Shown here piece after piece: positions 50,306 through 63,951 of a DNA stretch of 64,000 nt. Below the pieces are notes generated by a model. That model made no database searches, was not told the DNA's origin, and saw only the letters and a list, made by a program, of their open reading frames with translations. The stretch lies in contig CALSCP010001488.1 of assembly GCA_943704425.1 (NCBI GenBank), positions 86,240 through 150,239 on the forward strand, given 5' to 3'. This DNA comes from Ministeria vibrans ATCC 50519. Taxonomy: Eukaryota; Opisthokonta; Filasterea. The stretch's first letter is position 1; every line of letters starts with the position of its first letter. The translations under genes and the position numbers were made by a program.

Positions 50306-53300
50306 ATGCTTGACGTTGGCTCGATTGCATCGGCACTCAGCGTGTCGGCCGATGTTGTCAGCCGATGCGCACAGCTGAGCAGCGTCGATGTGGATGCGCT
50401 CCTTGCGAGTGTTGCTGGCGTGGTGCCCAAACTGCTCAAAAACGACGACGTCGACACCGAATCGCAATTTCATGCGTTCGAATCCGAGCTGGACAGTGCC
50501 CGGCAGCAGGCGGAGGCGAGCGAACGCGAACGCGAGTCGCTCACGGCCAAACTCGACGAGGCGGTGGCGCGTGCGGAGCAGGCAACGCGCGACCTGGAGC
50601 AGTTTCGCGAGCAGGTTCGCGCGGCGCAGACTCAAGCGACCACGGCCGCCAGCCAGTCGGCGACAGCGACGAGCGCACGCCAACAGGCGACGGAGGAGCT
50701 TACTCGCAAGCAGCTCGAGTGCGATCGCCTGACGGAGCAGCTTGCACAGTCGGCGGAGCGCGCTCAACAGCTCACCGACGAACGTGCGAAAATTCGTGCG
50801 GACCTCGAGGACGAGCGCAGCCAACGAATGACCGCGAGCGTTCGCGAGGAGCGACTCGGTCGCGAGAAGGAGCTTCTGCGCAAGGAGATCGAGTACCTCA
50901 CCGAGCAGCTCTCGGCCAAGAGCAGCGAATTGTTCACAACAAAAACCGACGCAGCGTCGACCGGCAGTGTGCTCCGCCAAGAGCGTGACACGGCACGTGC
51001 CGAAGCCCAACAGCTCGACACCATCGTCGTCGAGTTGCGCGCGCGTCTTAGTGATCGCGATACCAAACTTGCTGCCGAAATGGAACGGTACAAGGAGGCG
51101 CGCACCGAACTGACCGAGGTTGAGGCTCGCTTCAAGACAGAACTCGCCACGCAGCAGCGTCTCGTCAACCTGTACCTCTCCAAGGACAGTGAGAGTACCA
51201 AGCAAATTGAACAACTCACGCGTGCGGTCGACGAGCTCCAGAAGCTCGTGGCGTCCGCCAAGGAGGACCGTGCGGCCGCCGTGAGTGCCGTCGAGCGCGA
51301 CGCCGACGCCCTGCGCACCACCATCAAGGAACTCGATGCACGCATCGACCAGCTTGTCGTCGAAAACACCCGTGCTAACCAATTGCTTCAGTCGGGTCTC
51401 GACGGCGGCGACATCGACGATGGCAGTGGCAGTGGCACAGCAAGTGATCTGCAGCAGCATCAGGTGCCCATGTCCGTCTCCACCCCTCTCAAAACAGCCA
51501 AGACCGCCAGTTCGGCACTCGGCACACTGTCTCCAACAGCCGAAGTGGCCGGACGTCTGCTCAAGAGCGGTCTCTCCCTCACGGAAATGTACTCGCGTCT
51601 CAAGGACTCGCAGGCTGAGCTCATCACACAGCGCGACGAGAACCGTCGTCTCAACATGTTTCTCGAGCAGATTCTCTCTGAAATCGAACAGAAGGCGCCC
51701 GTGCTCAAGCAACAGCGTCGCGAATACGAGCAAGCACTTCAGCGCACTGCTCAGCTCACACAACGTCTCGACCTGGCACTGCGCACCGCTCAAGAGGGCG
51801 AAGAGCAGCTCAACACTTTGCGCGGCCGAGCGGACCACCTCGAGCGCGACAACGCTCGTCTCGTTCAGGAATCGGCTGATCTCTCGCGTCAGGTCTCCAC
51901 ACTGCTCAAGGAAGTCGCCGACGCACGCGGCGGGGTTGTGCTTGCTGCTCCCACGCAGCACTCTCAGCTACAGAATGAGGGTGAGGATGGCGATGTGGAG
52001 ATTGAACTGGATGCGAACCAGGTCATCTCGGGCACGCTTGTCGAGTTCCGTTCCATTGAGGAGCTACAGGCGCGCAATCGGCAGTTGCTCAGTGCCTTGC
52101 GGTCGCTTGGCGCCGAAAAGGAGCGCGAGGAGCGCGAGCGCACCGAGCAAGTCACCGCCGACATGGTGGCCAAGCTGGAGAACGTCACTCACGAGCTGGA
52201 GGAGTTGCAGGCGGCACGCAAACGCCAACAGCCCATGGTCGAGAGCATTGTGCGCGAGCGAGACATGTACAAGGTGTTGTTGCGTCGCGCCACCGAGGGC
52301 ACCGGTGCCGATGTGGTTGCCGCCGTGCAGCAGATCCAGCGACAGGGTGAATCGACCGGCGTCAGTGGTTCGGGCAGCGTGACAGAGGGTGGCGCATCGA
52401 ATCCGTCGTCACCCAGTCAGGGTGCTGACGGCGGCGGTGGTCAGGCTCGCGCTCAGTTGCTCGAGCAGCTCAACGAAGCGCGCTCCAACGAGGCGATGGC
52501 GCGGCGTGCGGTTGACGAGGTGCAGTCCGAGTACGACACGTACCGCAAAGAACACGAGGCGAACGATCGCGTTGCGCAGGCCGAGCTGGCAAAGGTACGC
52601 GGCGACATGACCGACTTGCGCATTCTTTATGAGCGCGCGCGTGTCCAGAGCGAGTACCTCAGCGACCACAACAAGACGTTGCAGCAGAATGTGGAGGCAC
52701 AACAAAACGAGTACCAGACGTTGCGCACACGCATCGCGTCGATGAGTGAGGCCATTATCAAGCATGAGCGAGCACTCGCAAGTGCCGATGCGGAGCGTGC
52801 ACAGCAAAAGGACCGCGAAGACCTGCTGCGTCGCGACTGTGCGCGTTTGCAGGCCGAGAAGGACGTGCTGACGCAGGCCGAGAAGCGCATGCAAGAGGAA
52901 CTGCAGAGTGTGGCGACACAGCGCGGTCGGCTGTCGGATCTTGTGTCGGACATGCAGCGTGTGCAGAACAATCTGGAGCACGAGAGTTCGAGTGACCGTC
53001 GTCGCCTGCAGGAGAAGGTTGACGGGCTTGAGAAGGATCTTGTGCTGTCGCGCCATCGACTGCAGCAAGAGACGGACCGCCATCAGGCGGTGGTGGCCGC
53101 CAACGAGACGGAGCTGCGTGTGGTGCGCTCGCAGCTCAGTGACGCTGCGCGCGTGCAACTGGAGACACGCGAAGAGCTTGTGAGCACCAAACATGCACTG
53201 CAGTCGGCCGTCGCTGAGCAGGAGTCGCTCAAGACACGACTAGACACAAGCGAGAAGCGTCTCACGGCCATCTTGGGTGGCGCGTCGGACTCGACTACGT

Positions 53301-55297
53301 CGCAAGGCGACAGTGGCGGCATTGCTCCCGAGCTGGTGACGTTGCGGCGTGAACTCAACGAACGCGAGCTAGAGGTGGCACAGCTCAAGGCGCGTGTGAC
53401 CGCTGCCGAGCTGGATGCCGAGCAGTTCCGTTCGATTGCGTCAGCGACCGAAGAGGCGCTGGGCAATGTGAATCGTGTCGCGGCCGAGTACAAGGAGTCG
53501 GCCGAGCGCACGCTGGAGAACGAGCGAGCGGAGCGTGAGCGAGTGCAGACGGCCAATCGCGAACTTGAAGCGTCCCTTGGCGATCGTGCACGTGAGTTCC
53601 AGGAGCTCCAGGAACGCTTTGACGCGGAGGTGGAGCGTGCGCAAGAGGCGGCCAAGGTTTCGGCGGAGCGCATGGCAACACTGCAACAGTCTACGGACAC
53701 GGCCGACGAGCGCATTGCGGCTGTCCGCGAAGACGTGCGTGTGCAATCCAAGTTGGCTGCGGACTCACAGGATCGCTATGAGCGTGAAGTCATGCTGCAT
53801 GCAGCGACCATGAAGGCGCTGGGCGAAGTGCGCGCGCAACTGGCTACGTTTGAGACGCGTCAACGTGAACTCGAGACGAGTCTGGCGGCAGCACAGGAGT
53901 CAACGAGCAGTGCGGAGCGCACGGCACATGCCGCAGTGAGTGCGAGCGAAACCGAGTTGGCCGAGGCGCGTCGTCGAATGGAGGACACGGAGCGTCAGAA
54001 TGAGCTGCTGCACTCACAATTGGAGTCGCTGTCGGCACAGATGCAGCGACTGCAAGAGCGTGTGGGCCAGACGGGCGACGAGGGCGGCGCCGATGCTGAT
54101 GGTGGCGACGAGGAGGGCGGACTGGATACATCGTTGAACACGTCGTTGAACACGTCGTTTGTCAACAAGGCCGATTCGGAGCGCTCGATGGAGGAACTGC
54201 GCGAGATTGCGCGCTACTTGCGACGCGAGCGTGAGATTGCGTCGTGTCAAAAGGAGTTGGCGGTGCAGGAGACGGACCGTCTGAAGCAACAGGTGGATCA
54301 CTACAAGCGACGTGTCGACGAGCTGCGTGTGACGCTCGGCGAAGAGCGCGAGGCGGCCGCTCGCCATGCCTCGTCGGAACAAGAACACGCGCAGCTGGTG
54401 GAGCAAGTGCAGCAGCTGAATCTCTTGCGTGAGTCCAATGCCATGCTGCGAGCGGACAGCACGCGTCTCGAGGGCCACAACCGTGAGTTGCAGGCCAAGG
54501 TGGGAGAGCTGGAGAGTCAGATTCAGCCGGCAATGGAGGCGAAGCGCACGGTGACGGCAGCCAAGGAGGCGCTCGAAGCGGAGAAGGCGGCCCTCACGCG
54601 CGAGAATATGCGCTGGAAGGAACGCGTCAACCAGCTTCTTGTCAAGTACAAACGCATCGACCCCGAAGAGCACCGCAAGCTGACCGAGGAGCACGCGCGC
54701 GCCATGGAAGAGGTCGCGGCAGCGCAGGCACTTGCGACCGAGGCGACGGCGGCCAAGGACGCACTGACGGCGGCCAAGGATGAGCTGGCGGCGCGCATCA
54801 CGGACCTTGAGAGCGAGAATGCGGCTGTGGCTGCCGAGCTCACCGAGTCCAAGACAAAAGTGGACAAGTTCCGAACTATGTCCAAGTTTTGGGCGGACAA
54901 GACCAAGGAGGAGCGTGCGAAGCTGAGCGAGGCACAGCAGGCACTAGAGGAGGCGAAGAAGGCGGCAGGTGCAGCCGAGTCGGCGACCGAGGCCACTGCG
55001 CAGGTGCAGCAGCTTGAGGAGCGCGTGCGTGTGCTTGGTGAGCAGGAGACGACAATTCGAGCGGACCTGGTCAAGTCACAGCAATCGCTGCAGGAGACCT
55101 CTGAGAAGCTCAAGGCACAGCGCACAACGTTTATGACCAAAATGCGCGATGCTGTGGGAAAACTAACTGCCAAGGACAAGCTCATCACGTCCAAGGATAC
55201 CGAACTGGAGCAGCTCAAGACACGCTTGGCCGAGGCCGAGCGTCAGCCGAAGGGGTTGCCCGTCAAGGCTGCAGCTCCAGTTGGTCTGGCCAAACCC

Positions 55298-55339
<42 letters not shown>

Positions 55340-57095
55340 CCAGCAGCAGCAACACCAGCAGCAACAACAAAAGCAGAAACAACAGCAGCAGCAACAGCAC
55401 CGGTGACAAGTACAGCAGCTCCAACTGCGCCTGTTGTTGTTCGACCTTCGCCAATTAAGCGTCCACGCGACGATGCAACGTCGCCCGTTGCTTCGGAGGA
55501 GTTGAAGCGAGCCAGGACGGAACCGGCAGTGGCTGAGTCACCCAAGGCGGAAGTGACGCCTGTCATAAGCACAACGACTACCACCACCACAACGCCGGTC
55601 GCTGCTGCAAAGAGACCGCGCGAGGATGAGGCGGTTGAAGTTGCGCCCGCTCCAGTTGCACCTCCGGTCGCAACTCCAGCGGCAACAACGACCGAGGATC
55701 CTGCGCCAAAGAAGGCTCGTCTGTCGCTTCCTGTCGAGCAGGAGACTTCCACGCCAATGGAGACAGACACTGCTGCTCCCTCAGAGCCGACGTCTGAACC
55801 AACGACCACCACAGCTACCACAACTCCCACAGCGTCATCGACGTCAACAGCAGCTGTGTCCGACCCTGTCGTTGCCGCGACACCCGACAGTGCGACTGAA
55901 CCTGCAGCGGAACCGACAGTGGCGAGCGAGTCTCTTTCGAACGAAGGGCCTTCAGCTGTCTCAACAGCGCCCGTTGTGACTCCTATTGCTGCTACGACTG
56001 CTGCTGCTGCTGCTGCGCCTACCCCCCCTACTGCTGCGACAACGGCGTCACCGATTCGTCCGTCGACATTTGGTAGTCTCTCTCCTGTGTGGGGCGCGCC
56101 TCGTTTTGGTGCTGCTGCAGCTACCGGTGCTGGTGGTGCTGGTGGTGGCAGTGGCTCTTCTCCGTTCCGCCCCGGTCGTCTCCCGGCTCCCGTGCTTCGT
56201 GCTACCTCACCACTGGTGCCAAGCTCAGCTGCGCTTGGCACTACAACGACGATTGCTCCTGCCTGGACTGCCAACCCGACCATTGTTGCCGCAACATCTA
56301 CAGTGGCATCGACCGCTACGACGACTGCGCCCACAACGTCCGTCGCTCAGCGTCGCCCTCCCATGCCACCTTTTTCGCTGGGTTCCGTGCCTCCTCAGCA
56401 AGCAGCCGGTCTCGACGAAGACAGTGCTGTACCAAGCACCCCAACCTTTTTTACGCCCAGCTCGGCCGCGGTCGTCTCCGAGGCACCCGCCTTTGAGACA
56501 GCTGTGCCTCCGTCGGGATCTGTGGAAGCGACAGACACAACGGGAATGCCCGACGAGGGCGTTCCAGCGGCCGTTCCCGAGGACGATGATGACGACGAAG
56601 AGGCGGTAATGGATGGCGAGGAGGATGAGGGTGATTTTGAAGTGGTACCGGTCGCAGAGGATGGTGAGAATGATGAGGACGAAGTGGTGCCCGAGGAGGA
56701 GGAGGAAGAAGGGGAGGAGGAGGAAGAGGAAGAAGGGGAGGGGGAGGAGGAGCGAGGGGAGGAGGGTAACGATGAGGAAGAGGATGCAGCTATGGCTGAG
56801 TATGAGGCTGAGAATGCCGACACGGCAATGGAGTCGCCGGTGCTCGACGACGACGAGGCGGGCTTGGGCGAGGAGGACAGTGCTACGCCGGATGCTGACA
56901 CAGCTGTACTTGAAGTGGGCGAAGAAGTCGCAGAGGGGGAGGAAGAGGAGGAAGAAGTGGAGACCAGCCGTGAGGCGTTGCTGAGAAAGAAACTGCTTGA
57001 ATCGCGCAAGCCCACTGTTTCTTCTACGACAGCGACAACAACGACAACGGCCTCTCCCCTCAATGTGAACGCACCTGCGTTTGTACCACCGCCTG

Positions 57096-57127
<32 letters not shown>

Positions 57128-57625
57128 GCTGCTGCCACTGTGACTCCCGAGCTTCCAGTTCTCACGGGCGATGTGCTTGACAGTGAACTCAACCAGACAG
57201 AGACTCCCGCGACAACGGTGACTGTGACACCCGTCGCAACAACGACAACGACCACTGCGACACCACCAGCGACGACAGGAACTGCTGCCACTACTACCAC
57301 CACTACCGCTGCTCCTACCGCCGCCACAACAGTTGTGAAGAGTGCCAAGTTCACTACCGCGCGAAAGGGTGTCGGTATGAGTGGCCTTGGAGCGCCTGTG
57401 CGCAAGGTGGTCAACCTGACCAGCAATCCCAAGAGTCGTCCACCGTTTTCTCGTGGCGGTGGTACTTCCGTGCACACGGGCGGTGCGACTGCGGCTGCGA
57501 CATCGGCTGCGGCGACTGCAAGCAGCGACGGCGGCCGTGGGGGTAGCACGGCAGGCACACGTGGCCGACGGGGCCTCAACAAGCCAACGCGTGGCAAGCG
57601 CGGTCGTGGTCGTGGCGGCGTTTAG
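50306..57625 (+). CDS. TPR: Nucleoprotein TPR (Mlp1/Mlp2), nuclear-basket coiled-coil protein
   Basis: Forms the nuclear basket of the pore, anchors Mad1/Mad2, and acts in mRNA export quality control. One intron-free frame of 2,439 residues from ATG 50306 (human TPR 2,363). Residues ~50-1640 are heptad-rich coiled coil. The TPR/MLP signature NRRLNMFLEQIL...KAPVLKQQRREYEQA sits near residue 440, and VRERDMYKVLLRR near 655. From ~1660 the protein changes to Ala/Thr/Pro-rich disorder with candidate basic import signals (KRPRDD, KRPRED), then a Glu-rich acidic region (~2090-2220), Thr runs, and a basic Arg/Gly tail ending RGKRGRGRGGV. The order of long coiled coil and acidic tail is that of TPR. 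Neighbours CENP-L and separase are also mitotic genes. Confidence 0.88.
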
Positions 57626-57776
57626 AGCGAATCAGACAGAGGGAGAGAAAAAGAGAGAAACAGAGAGAGAGAGAGATAGTTTTTTGAATGTTTGTGAGAC
57701 TTGTGTGGGCGAATGAAGAAGAAGAAGAATAGAAAAAAAATACAAATCAATTTTCGTTTTTATGTTGTATGTTGGG
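57626..57776. other. Short convergent spacer between TPR and separase
   Basis: 151 bp between stop codons. A GA-rich stretch (57638-57677) is followed by AT-rich sequence. The two 3' UTRs probably overlap. Confidence 0.6.
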
Positions 57777-60700
57777 TTATACAAGAATGGTGGGAATGCC
57801 GTAGACGACGGCAGCGGCGCGCGTAAAATAGCGGCGAGACGCGGGTTTTGTGCGTCCTTTGGTCTTAGCATCACGTGCGCTGGCGGCCGCCTGAGCCAAC
57901 GAGGGAGAGGGTTCAGTGCGGAACCAGCTGGACCAGAGCAGTTCGAGGTAGTCGTTGATTTCAAAGTCGGCGACGTCCCAGAGACAGCCCACAACCGAGG
58001 GTGAGCCGGCGCACAGGTACGCGTGTGCAATGCCAGTTGGATCGAATTCGCCGCCGCCACCTGTGAGGGCGCCACTGCTGCAGCCCATGAGCACCGCAGT
58101 GGCGCGACAGTCGAGCTCGCTGAGACGGGTCGGGTGGAGAAAGTGTGCACCACTGCCGTGACCGCAGTAGAGAAAGAGGTCGTGTTGTGTGAGTGCGGTG
58201 GAAAATTGATCGGCAGTGGGAGCTTCGCCCTGGCCTGCGCAGCCCGACCATCCATTGGGCATCAGTGCGCGCAACTTGTCCTGTGTCTTGGTAAGATCTC
58301 CGTCCGGATTGAGCACGTACGACCCACAGGAGCGTTTCGCACGCCACACGGCATCATCATTGGTACTACGACCGTTGGACAACTGTCGTGCGCGTTGGTA
58401 TACAAAGGCAACACTGGGCATGCGCGAGACGGCACGACCCGCCAGGGTGGGTGTGCTTTCCCAGGGCACATGCTGCACACGCGGACCCAACACCAGAATG
58501 ACACACGCCCCTTGCGCTCCCTCTGCGTTCGTGCGCCCATCTTCCTCGTGCACCACCCCTGACAGACACGCATCCATAGTTTCAAGCAACTCGCCTAGTT
58601 CGGCGTCTTTGACATCACGTGCGTCATTCCATGCCTTCTTCTGTGCCCGCTCATTCAAACTCGTGTCACGTGTAAAGCACGACGCGCGCAAGCTTTGTTT
58701 CCACTCTTGAAACGATTGCACTGCGTCCGACGATTCTGTGGAGCTTGAAACACGCATTGAATTGTGAGTGCTGCGACTGACAAGCACATTCTTCCCATCC
58801 ACACTCAGCTACGCATACAAAGAGAGTCATTGTTAGCTTTAAGATGATGATGATGACGACGATGATGATCATGTTTGTGTGTGTGTGTGTGCGTGCGTGT
58901 ATGGAAGGGCGAGTGTCTGTGTGTCGTACGCTAATGGTAAGCAGAACCCAGAGAGTGGGAAGAGACTGGAGTTGTTGGAAGTGAAAAGCAGTAAAATCCG
59001 GTTGAGACACAAACGGAGACTCTGTTGAAATACAATGGCAATATATTCGCAGTGTGAGAAACAAAAAGTCTGGCGTGCCAAATATCTTTGTTACCTTTGT
59101 GCGTAATGGAAAGGTCTTTGACCGAATCGACAAGTGCATCGACAGTGGAGGTCTTCTTGGTGTCGAGAAGGCGACGCTTGAAGCGCACCGAGGCTCCGAT
59201 ACCTTCGTGGAGGGCTGTGATGGCGCATGGGGTGGTGGAGGTAGTGGTGCGCTCGGCACGGAGGGTATGCTCGGTAAGAAGAGAGCAAGCAATGCGCAGG
59301 AGACCCGGGAGGACATGCTCTTGGCAGATGCTAATAGCGTCTTCGAGGGCTTTTGGAGCGGATTTGAATGCTTTCGATGAGGATGTGATGCACTGGATGA
59401 TGGCACGGACGCGCTGTTCACCGCGGAGGGAAGGAAGAGACTTGAACGAGACAGCGGTGCGCCACGAGACAATGCTGTGCGCCAGTGGGTGTGTGGTAGG
59501 GTCGGGTTTAAACGAATCAAACGATGAGTTGCAGCAGCCGGAGAGTGTGCAGGAAAGGTTGTACCATAATGGAATGGAAGCGTGGGAAAGGGCAGCGGGT
59601 GTGCCAGCGGAAGGCAATGGTGCAAACGCAGCGCAAGAGCTGTCGTTGTTGTTGTCAAGAAGCTTAGTGTCACAGGGACGGTAACGACGAGCGTTGAGAA
59701 GACGCAGGGCAGCCAACCAAGTGGTCGGAGGGACCTGATAGCGCAGTGCCATGTCGCGGCCCTTTTCAAGGTAGTATTGTGCAAGCGTGTCGTCGCCGAT
59801 GGCACAGCGAATTTGAGCAGAGACACTGAGTGCGTCGGAGAGCAGAGCTAGCCATTCGGCGGAGACGAGGGAGGGAGCAAAAGTTGATACTGAAGATGGT
59901 GCATGGACAGTGGAGGGGGCAGAGGGAGCAGGAGTGGCGGTGGCAAGGACGGGAGTAGGATCTTCGTGAGGAATGATTTTGGACTTTGATGCCCGAGTTT
60001 TGCGACGTGTTGGAGTGGCAGCAGGGGCAACAACAAGAGAAGGAGCCGCTGTGGTTGTCGTGGTGGTGGATGCGTTGGTGGGGGCTGCGTCTCGCAGAAG
60101 ATGATCGCTCAGCAATGATCCTGCGCCGGCCGCTTGCTGTTGCTGCACTTGACGCTTGGCCGACTTGTCTTCGTCAGCGTGTTTGTAGGAGAGACGCTGA
60201 TTGGAAGGAAGCATATCGGAGATGGAGGCAACGGTTTTGCTGATGGAAGAAGCTGCGAGGATGAGATTGCCGTTGAAGAGGGCTGCTCGAGCGGTGGCAA
60301 GGAGGGCAGTACTGCACTTGGGTGTGCTGATGGAGAGCGTTTGAGGGAGTCCAAGGAGCGACTTTGCGTGCGATAGCAAAGCGAATGCTTCTGCGTTGTC
60401 CTCGAGTGAGATGGAGAGGCGCATGAGTGACGCCGTGGCTGCTGCAGGGTCACCGACTCGAGCAAGAGTGTCGATGAGACGCGCCTGAGCGACGGGAGAG
60501 GATGCGAGGGAGGCTTCGAGGGAAGCAGCACGCACAAGAAGACTGTTGAGATGGGGAGTGGACGGGAAAAGACGGAGGCGGAAGAGAAGGCTGTGCATGA
60601 GAGACAGAAGAGAGGCAGAAAGGGTGAGATTTTCGTCAATAAGATCAAGGGCTGCTTTGAAAGAAGCCAGTGCGGACTCGAGACGGCCACGGTCAAGGAG

Positions 60701-62415
60701 AGCAAGTGCAGTCAGTAGATGGACAGAAGGAGAAGGAGCAAGGGAGGCGAGTTGGTTGAGGACGGTGTCGTCGGTAATGGGGAGATTGCAGCGCTGAGTG
60801 TCGATGGACAGGATCAAAGCGGAGGTGCTGTCACTAGCAGAAACACTTTCGGAGTTACATGCGGTTGCAAGGTCAGTTGAAATGCGCATAATGCGGGTGC
60901 GGAGGGCAGCAGTGCGGCTAGGGTCATCGGAGGTGGCGGTGAGGGCGGCAGTGCATGCGGCGATTTCGGCAGAGGCAACGGTGGCATGAAGGGCCTTGGG
61001 GAATGCGTTTGGTGAAAAGATGGGATTGGGAAGAGACGTGTGCTTAAAAACGATGCGCAGGATAGTGGCGAGGGACGAGGCAATGTCGTCTGGGGCTGTT
61101 GAAAGAGGGAGCGCGGGGAGTGCCTCGATTGCATTTGAGCACACGAGAAGGGCGCGTGTGTCGTCTTTGGCTTCGCTTAAGGCCACTGCTGCCACGGCGG
61201 AGTATTCAAGAACAGCGTCCACAGATGGTGAAGGTTGTTTGTGTTTGGTGAAGAGGGAGAGGCCCAGGTGGACGGATGCGGCGGCGGCTGCGGAGTGGCT
61301 TTGGGCGCGCAGAACTAGGGCTACGTTTCGAGCGGTGGCCGAAATCATGTCGACGAGAGGCGCTGTAGAGGATGGTGTGGTGGTGGAACAGACTTGCTGT
61401 TGAGCGGCGTTGAGGTGCTCAAGGGACGCTGTGGGGTCGCTGTGGAGAGCAGCAAGTGAGGCGCGCGCACAGAGGATGCCCATGCTTGCCAGCGCGTCGG
61501 AGGGATCGCACACAGACTGGGCGGTATCAAAGCAATTCAGGAGTTTGCCACAGCACTGAGCATTAGGTGCTTGAGCAGGTCGGAGAAGCCAGCTTCGTGC
61601 AAGACGAGCAAAGTCGGTGAGCACAGCGACGACTGCGGAGCGCAACAGAGATGTTTGAAGATGTGCGGCTGCCTGTTCGAGAAGCCATGAGAGGCTGGGA
61701 TCGGCGGTCTTGGGTGACTTGAGGGCACATTGAACACGGCAAATGATATTCCAAGCAAGGTCATGCTCGGCAAACGAGTCGCCTGCTTTGATGAGAGGGG
61801 TACACTGATCGTCGAGAAATGCCGCAGATTTGTCGCTTTGTTTTGCCAAGTGAGGTGTGAAGGCTCGAAAGGCGGCAGCAAGGACGCTGTAAGGGGGCAT
61901 GGGGTGGATGTTGAAGATGACTTTGAGCGCCTGGTGCAGCAAGGGGCGGGCGTCTGAGGACGAGGCGGCGGTGCGATGGACGAGAGGGCCGTACTTGACG
62001 AGAGCCTTGGCTGCTGTGGCCGTGTTGAAGGCGCAGAGGGCACGCGCAAGGAAGGAGAGGGCGCCCGACGCGATTCTAAGGAGCATGTCATGGGTGGCGC
62101 CGCCCTGAAGCGCCGCTGCGGCTGTGTCGAGGGCGACAATGGCAATTTTGGCGACGAGTTGCGCTGAAGCGGTCTTGGAGATTCCCAGAAGCACGTTGAA
62201 GGCGATTCCGGCGACCTTGAGGAGCGATGGAGGCGTGCAGGAGGCACCAGAGCAGCCCTTGGCAAGCAGCTCCCTCACTGGGCTCTTCATTGCCTGAGTT
62301 TGTAGTTATTTGAAAAAGTGAGTCGTTTTTTTTTTTTGAATTTCGCGCGTACGGATTCGGCGAGTTCCGTTTTTAGGCGTTGCAAGAAGTCTGCAGGGCC
62401 AGGGGCGGGGGGCAT
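57777..62415 (-). CDS. ESPL1: Separase (caspase-like cohesin protease)
   Basis: Cysteine protease that cuts the cohesin kleisin at anaphase. Exons 62353-62415, 59095-62293, 58930-59021 and 57777-58808 total 4,386 nt, 1,461 residues, with consistent phases. The first exon (MPPAPGPADFLQRL) is joined by a 59-bp intron; the small third exon (ESPFVSQPDFTAFHFQQL, then LPTLWVLLTIS) restores the frame to LSVDGKNVLVS. The N-terminal 1,080 residues are helical (TPR/HEAT-like) with a disordered stretch near 60000-60120. The C-terminal protease domain has the catalytic His in YCGHGSGAHFL and the Cys in AVLMGCSSGAL, followed by GEFDPTGIAHAYLCAGSPSVVGCLWDV, all typical. It is shorter than human separase (about 2,120) but in the range of protist and plant forms. 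No securin is recognised nearby. Confidence 0.93.
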
Positions 62416-62928
62416 ACTGAAAGAAAAAAGATATTTAAACAAATAAGAATTGTCAAATGTCAAGTGAGAGAAAAAATCAAAAAAAAAGTAGATACTTAAT
62501 GTCGTTTTGATAATCATTCCTCCAAAAATCAAAATAATTATTAATAATTATAATGATTTTTGTAATTCGTCTGTCCTCACACACACACATATATCTCGAT
62601 GACTGACTCTCCTCCTAAAAAATGTGTATTATACATACTCGACTTAGTTCACTACGTCTGAACGCCGGAATCTGCGACATGTCTAACGAGATTAATCGCT
62701 ATGTGTGCTCTTGCTCTGATCAACATAACTATTTCAATTTCTCACCCCAGCTGAGACTGCTGCCGCCCACAAGCAAAAAGTGCGCGCGCCATTGTTGTCA
62801 TGCAAGTTGCAACTGTATCCTGTCCGTGACTTTTGGACACGTTGTAAACTCCTGTAAGCTTGAAACCTTTCGTACCATCTATTTGTGTACATTGAAATAG
62901 TATAATACTATATTGTTCTTAATTGTGT
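62416..62928. other. Spacer upstream of separase
   Basis: 513 bp, AT-rich at 62416-62620 with a CACACA/TATATA patch near 62580. A 92-residue plus-strand frame at 62622-62900 is Cys- and Ser-rich, has no recognised domain and no GC-rich codon bias like real exons, so it is not called. Confidence 0.5.
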
Positions 62929-63869
62929 CTACATCATGAAATACGCTGCAGCGATTGCCATCACGGCCGCCACCACAATCCAACCTTTCCAGTTACCCAT
63001 CTCCTCCGTGCTTGCACTGTCACTCGCACTTGCACTGCTCGTACTCGGCTCGTTTTTCTTCTTTCCCTGTTGCTGGTCACCCAACATTTTGCCCCACAAT
63101 TGCTTCTCGTCCGTCTTCTCCTTTGCCAGTGCCTTTCGCGCCGTCTGCAGCTCCTGTGAAACACCGGTGTTGTCGGGTTCAAGCGCGTGTGCGCGTTCGA
63201 GGGCGGCAATTGCCTCGGCATAGTGACGCAGGCGCATGTTCGCACGACCCACAAGAAAGTGCGCCTTGACGTGCTCCGCATTGAGCTGGAGCGCCGTACG
63301 ACACGCCTCGAGCGCCTTTTCAATATTACCCAGCTTCAACTGTGACGCAGCCATGTTGGTGGTGACGCGCAATCGCAGTTGCTGCAGCGACTGGCGCGCC
63401 TCAAACGACGCCTCCGACTCGTCCTCTTCGCGCGTCACGGGCGCACTCAGCTCCGCTTGCCACTCTGCCATCAGACGCGCCTCTTCCTCTTCACTTGCCT
63501 CTCCGCCGCCAGCTCCTTCCGCCTCGCGTGCCTTGGCAATCATGTTCTGCAGTCGCTTGGGTGGAATGCCAAAGGCACACTCGAGCGAGCGCACATACAG
63601 ATTAGTCGCAAACGAATACTCTCCGCGACGAAACTGCCAGTTGCCGCGCTCGCACTTGCCCTCGGCCACACGTCGACGCTCCTCCACATCCATTTGCTCG
63701 GGCGTGCGCCGCGCACGCGACGACACCACCTCAATGTCCACTTCCAATGGTGTGTTGGGCGCCACAATGGGTGCTTCGCCCTTGCCTTGCTCGCCAAACG
63801 CGAATTTGGGCGCACACCGAAACAACGCGCGTTCCCCAATGCTCATCAAGGGAACACCAAGCTCAATGA
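62929..63869 (-). CDS. FKBP8-like immunophilin: FKBP domain end, TPR repeats and C-terminal membrane anchor (5' part beyond the window)
   Basis: Tail-anchored peptidyl-prolyl isomerase/co-chaperone of the FKBP38 type, probably on the mitochondrial or ER surface facing the cytosol. The visible last exon (313 codons, stop TAG 62929-62931) begins VIELGVPLMSIGERALFRCAPKFAFGEQG and continues NTPLEVDIEVV, the last strands of an FKBP domain. Then come helical TPR repeats (GNWQFRRGEYSFATNLYVRSLE, NMAASQLKLGNIEKALEACRTAL, KAHFLVGRANMRLRHYAEAIAALERA) and a hydrophobic tail GWIVVAAVMAIAAAYFMM. The acceptor GTGTAG at 63870 shows that upstream exons exist past the right edge. The N-terminal half of the FKBP domain is therefore missing only because the window ends. 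Confidence 0.85.
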
Positions 63870-63914
63870 CTACACAGGCACAAATAAAGAGAAAAACACA
63901 CAAAGAGCAAGAGT

Positions 63915-63951
<37 letters not shown>

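Noticed and set aside
62622..62900. 92-residue plus-strand frame upstream of separase
   Set aside because: No domain, no local codon bias, no splice-site support and AT-rich surroundings.
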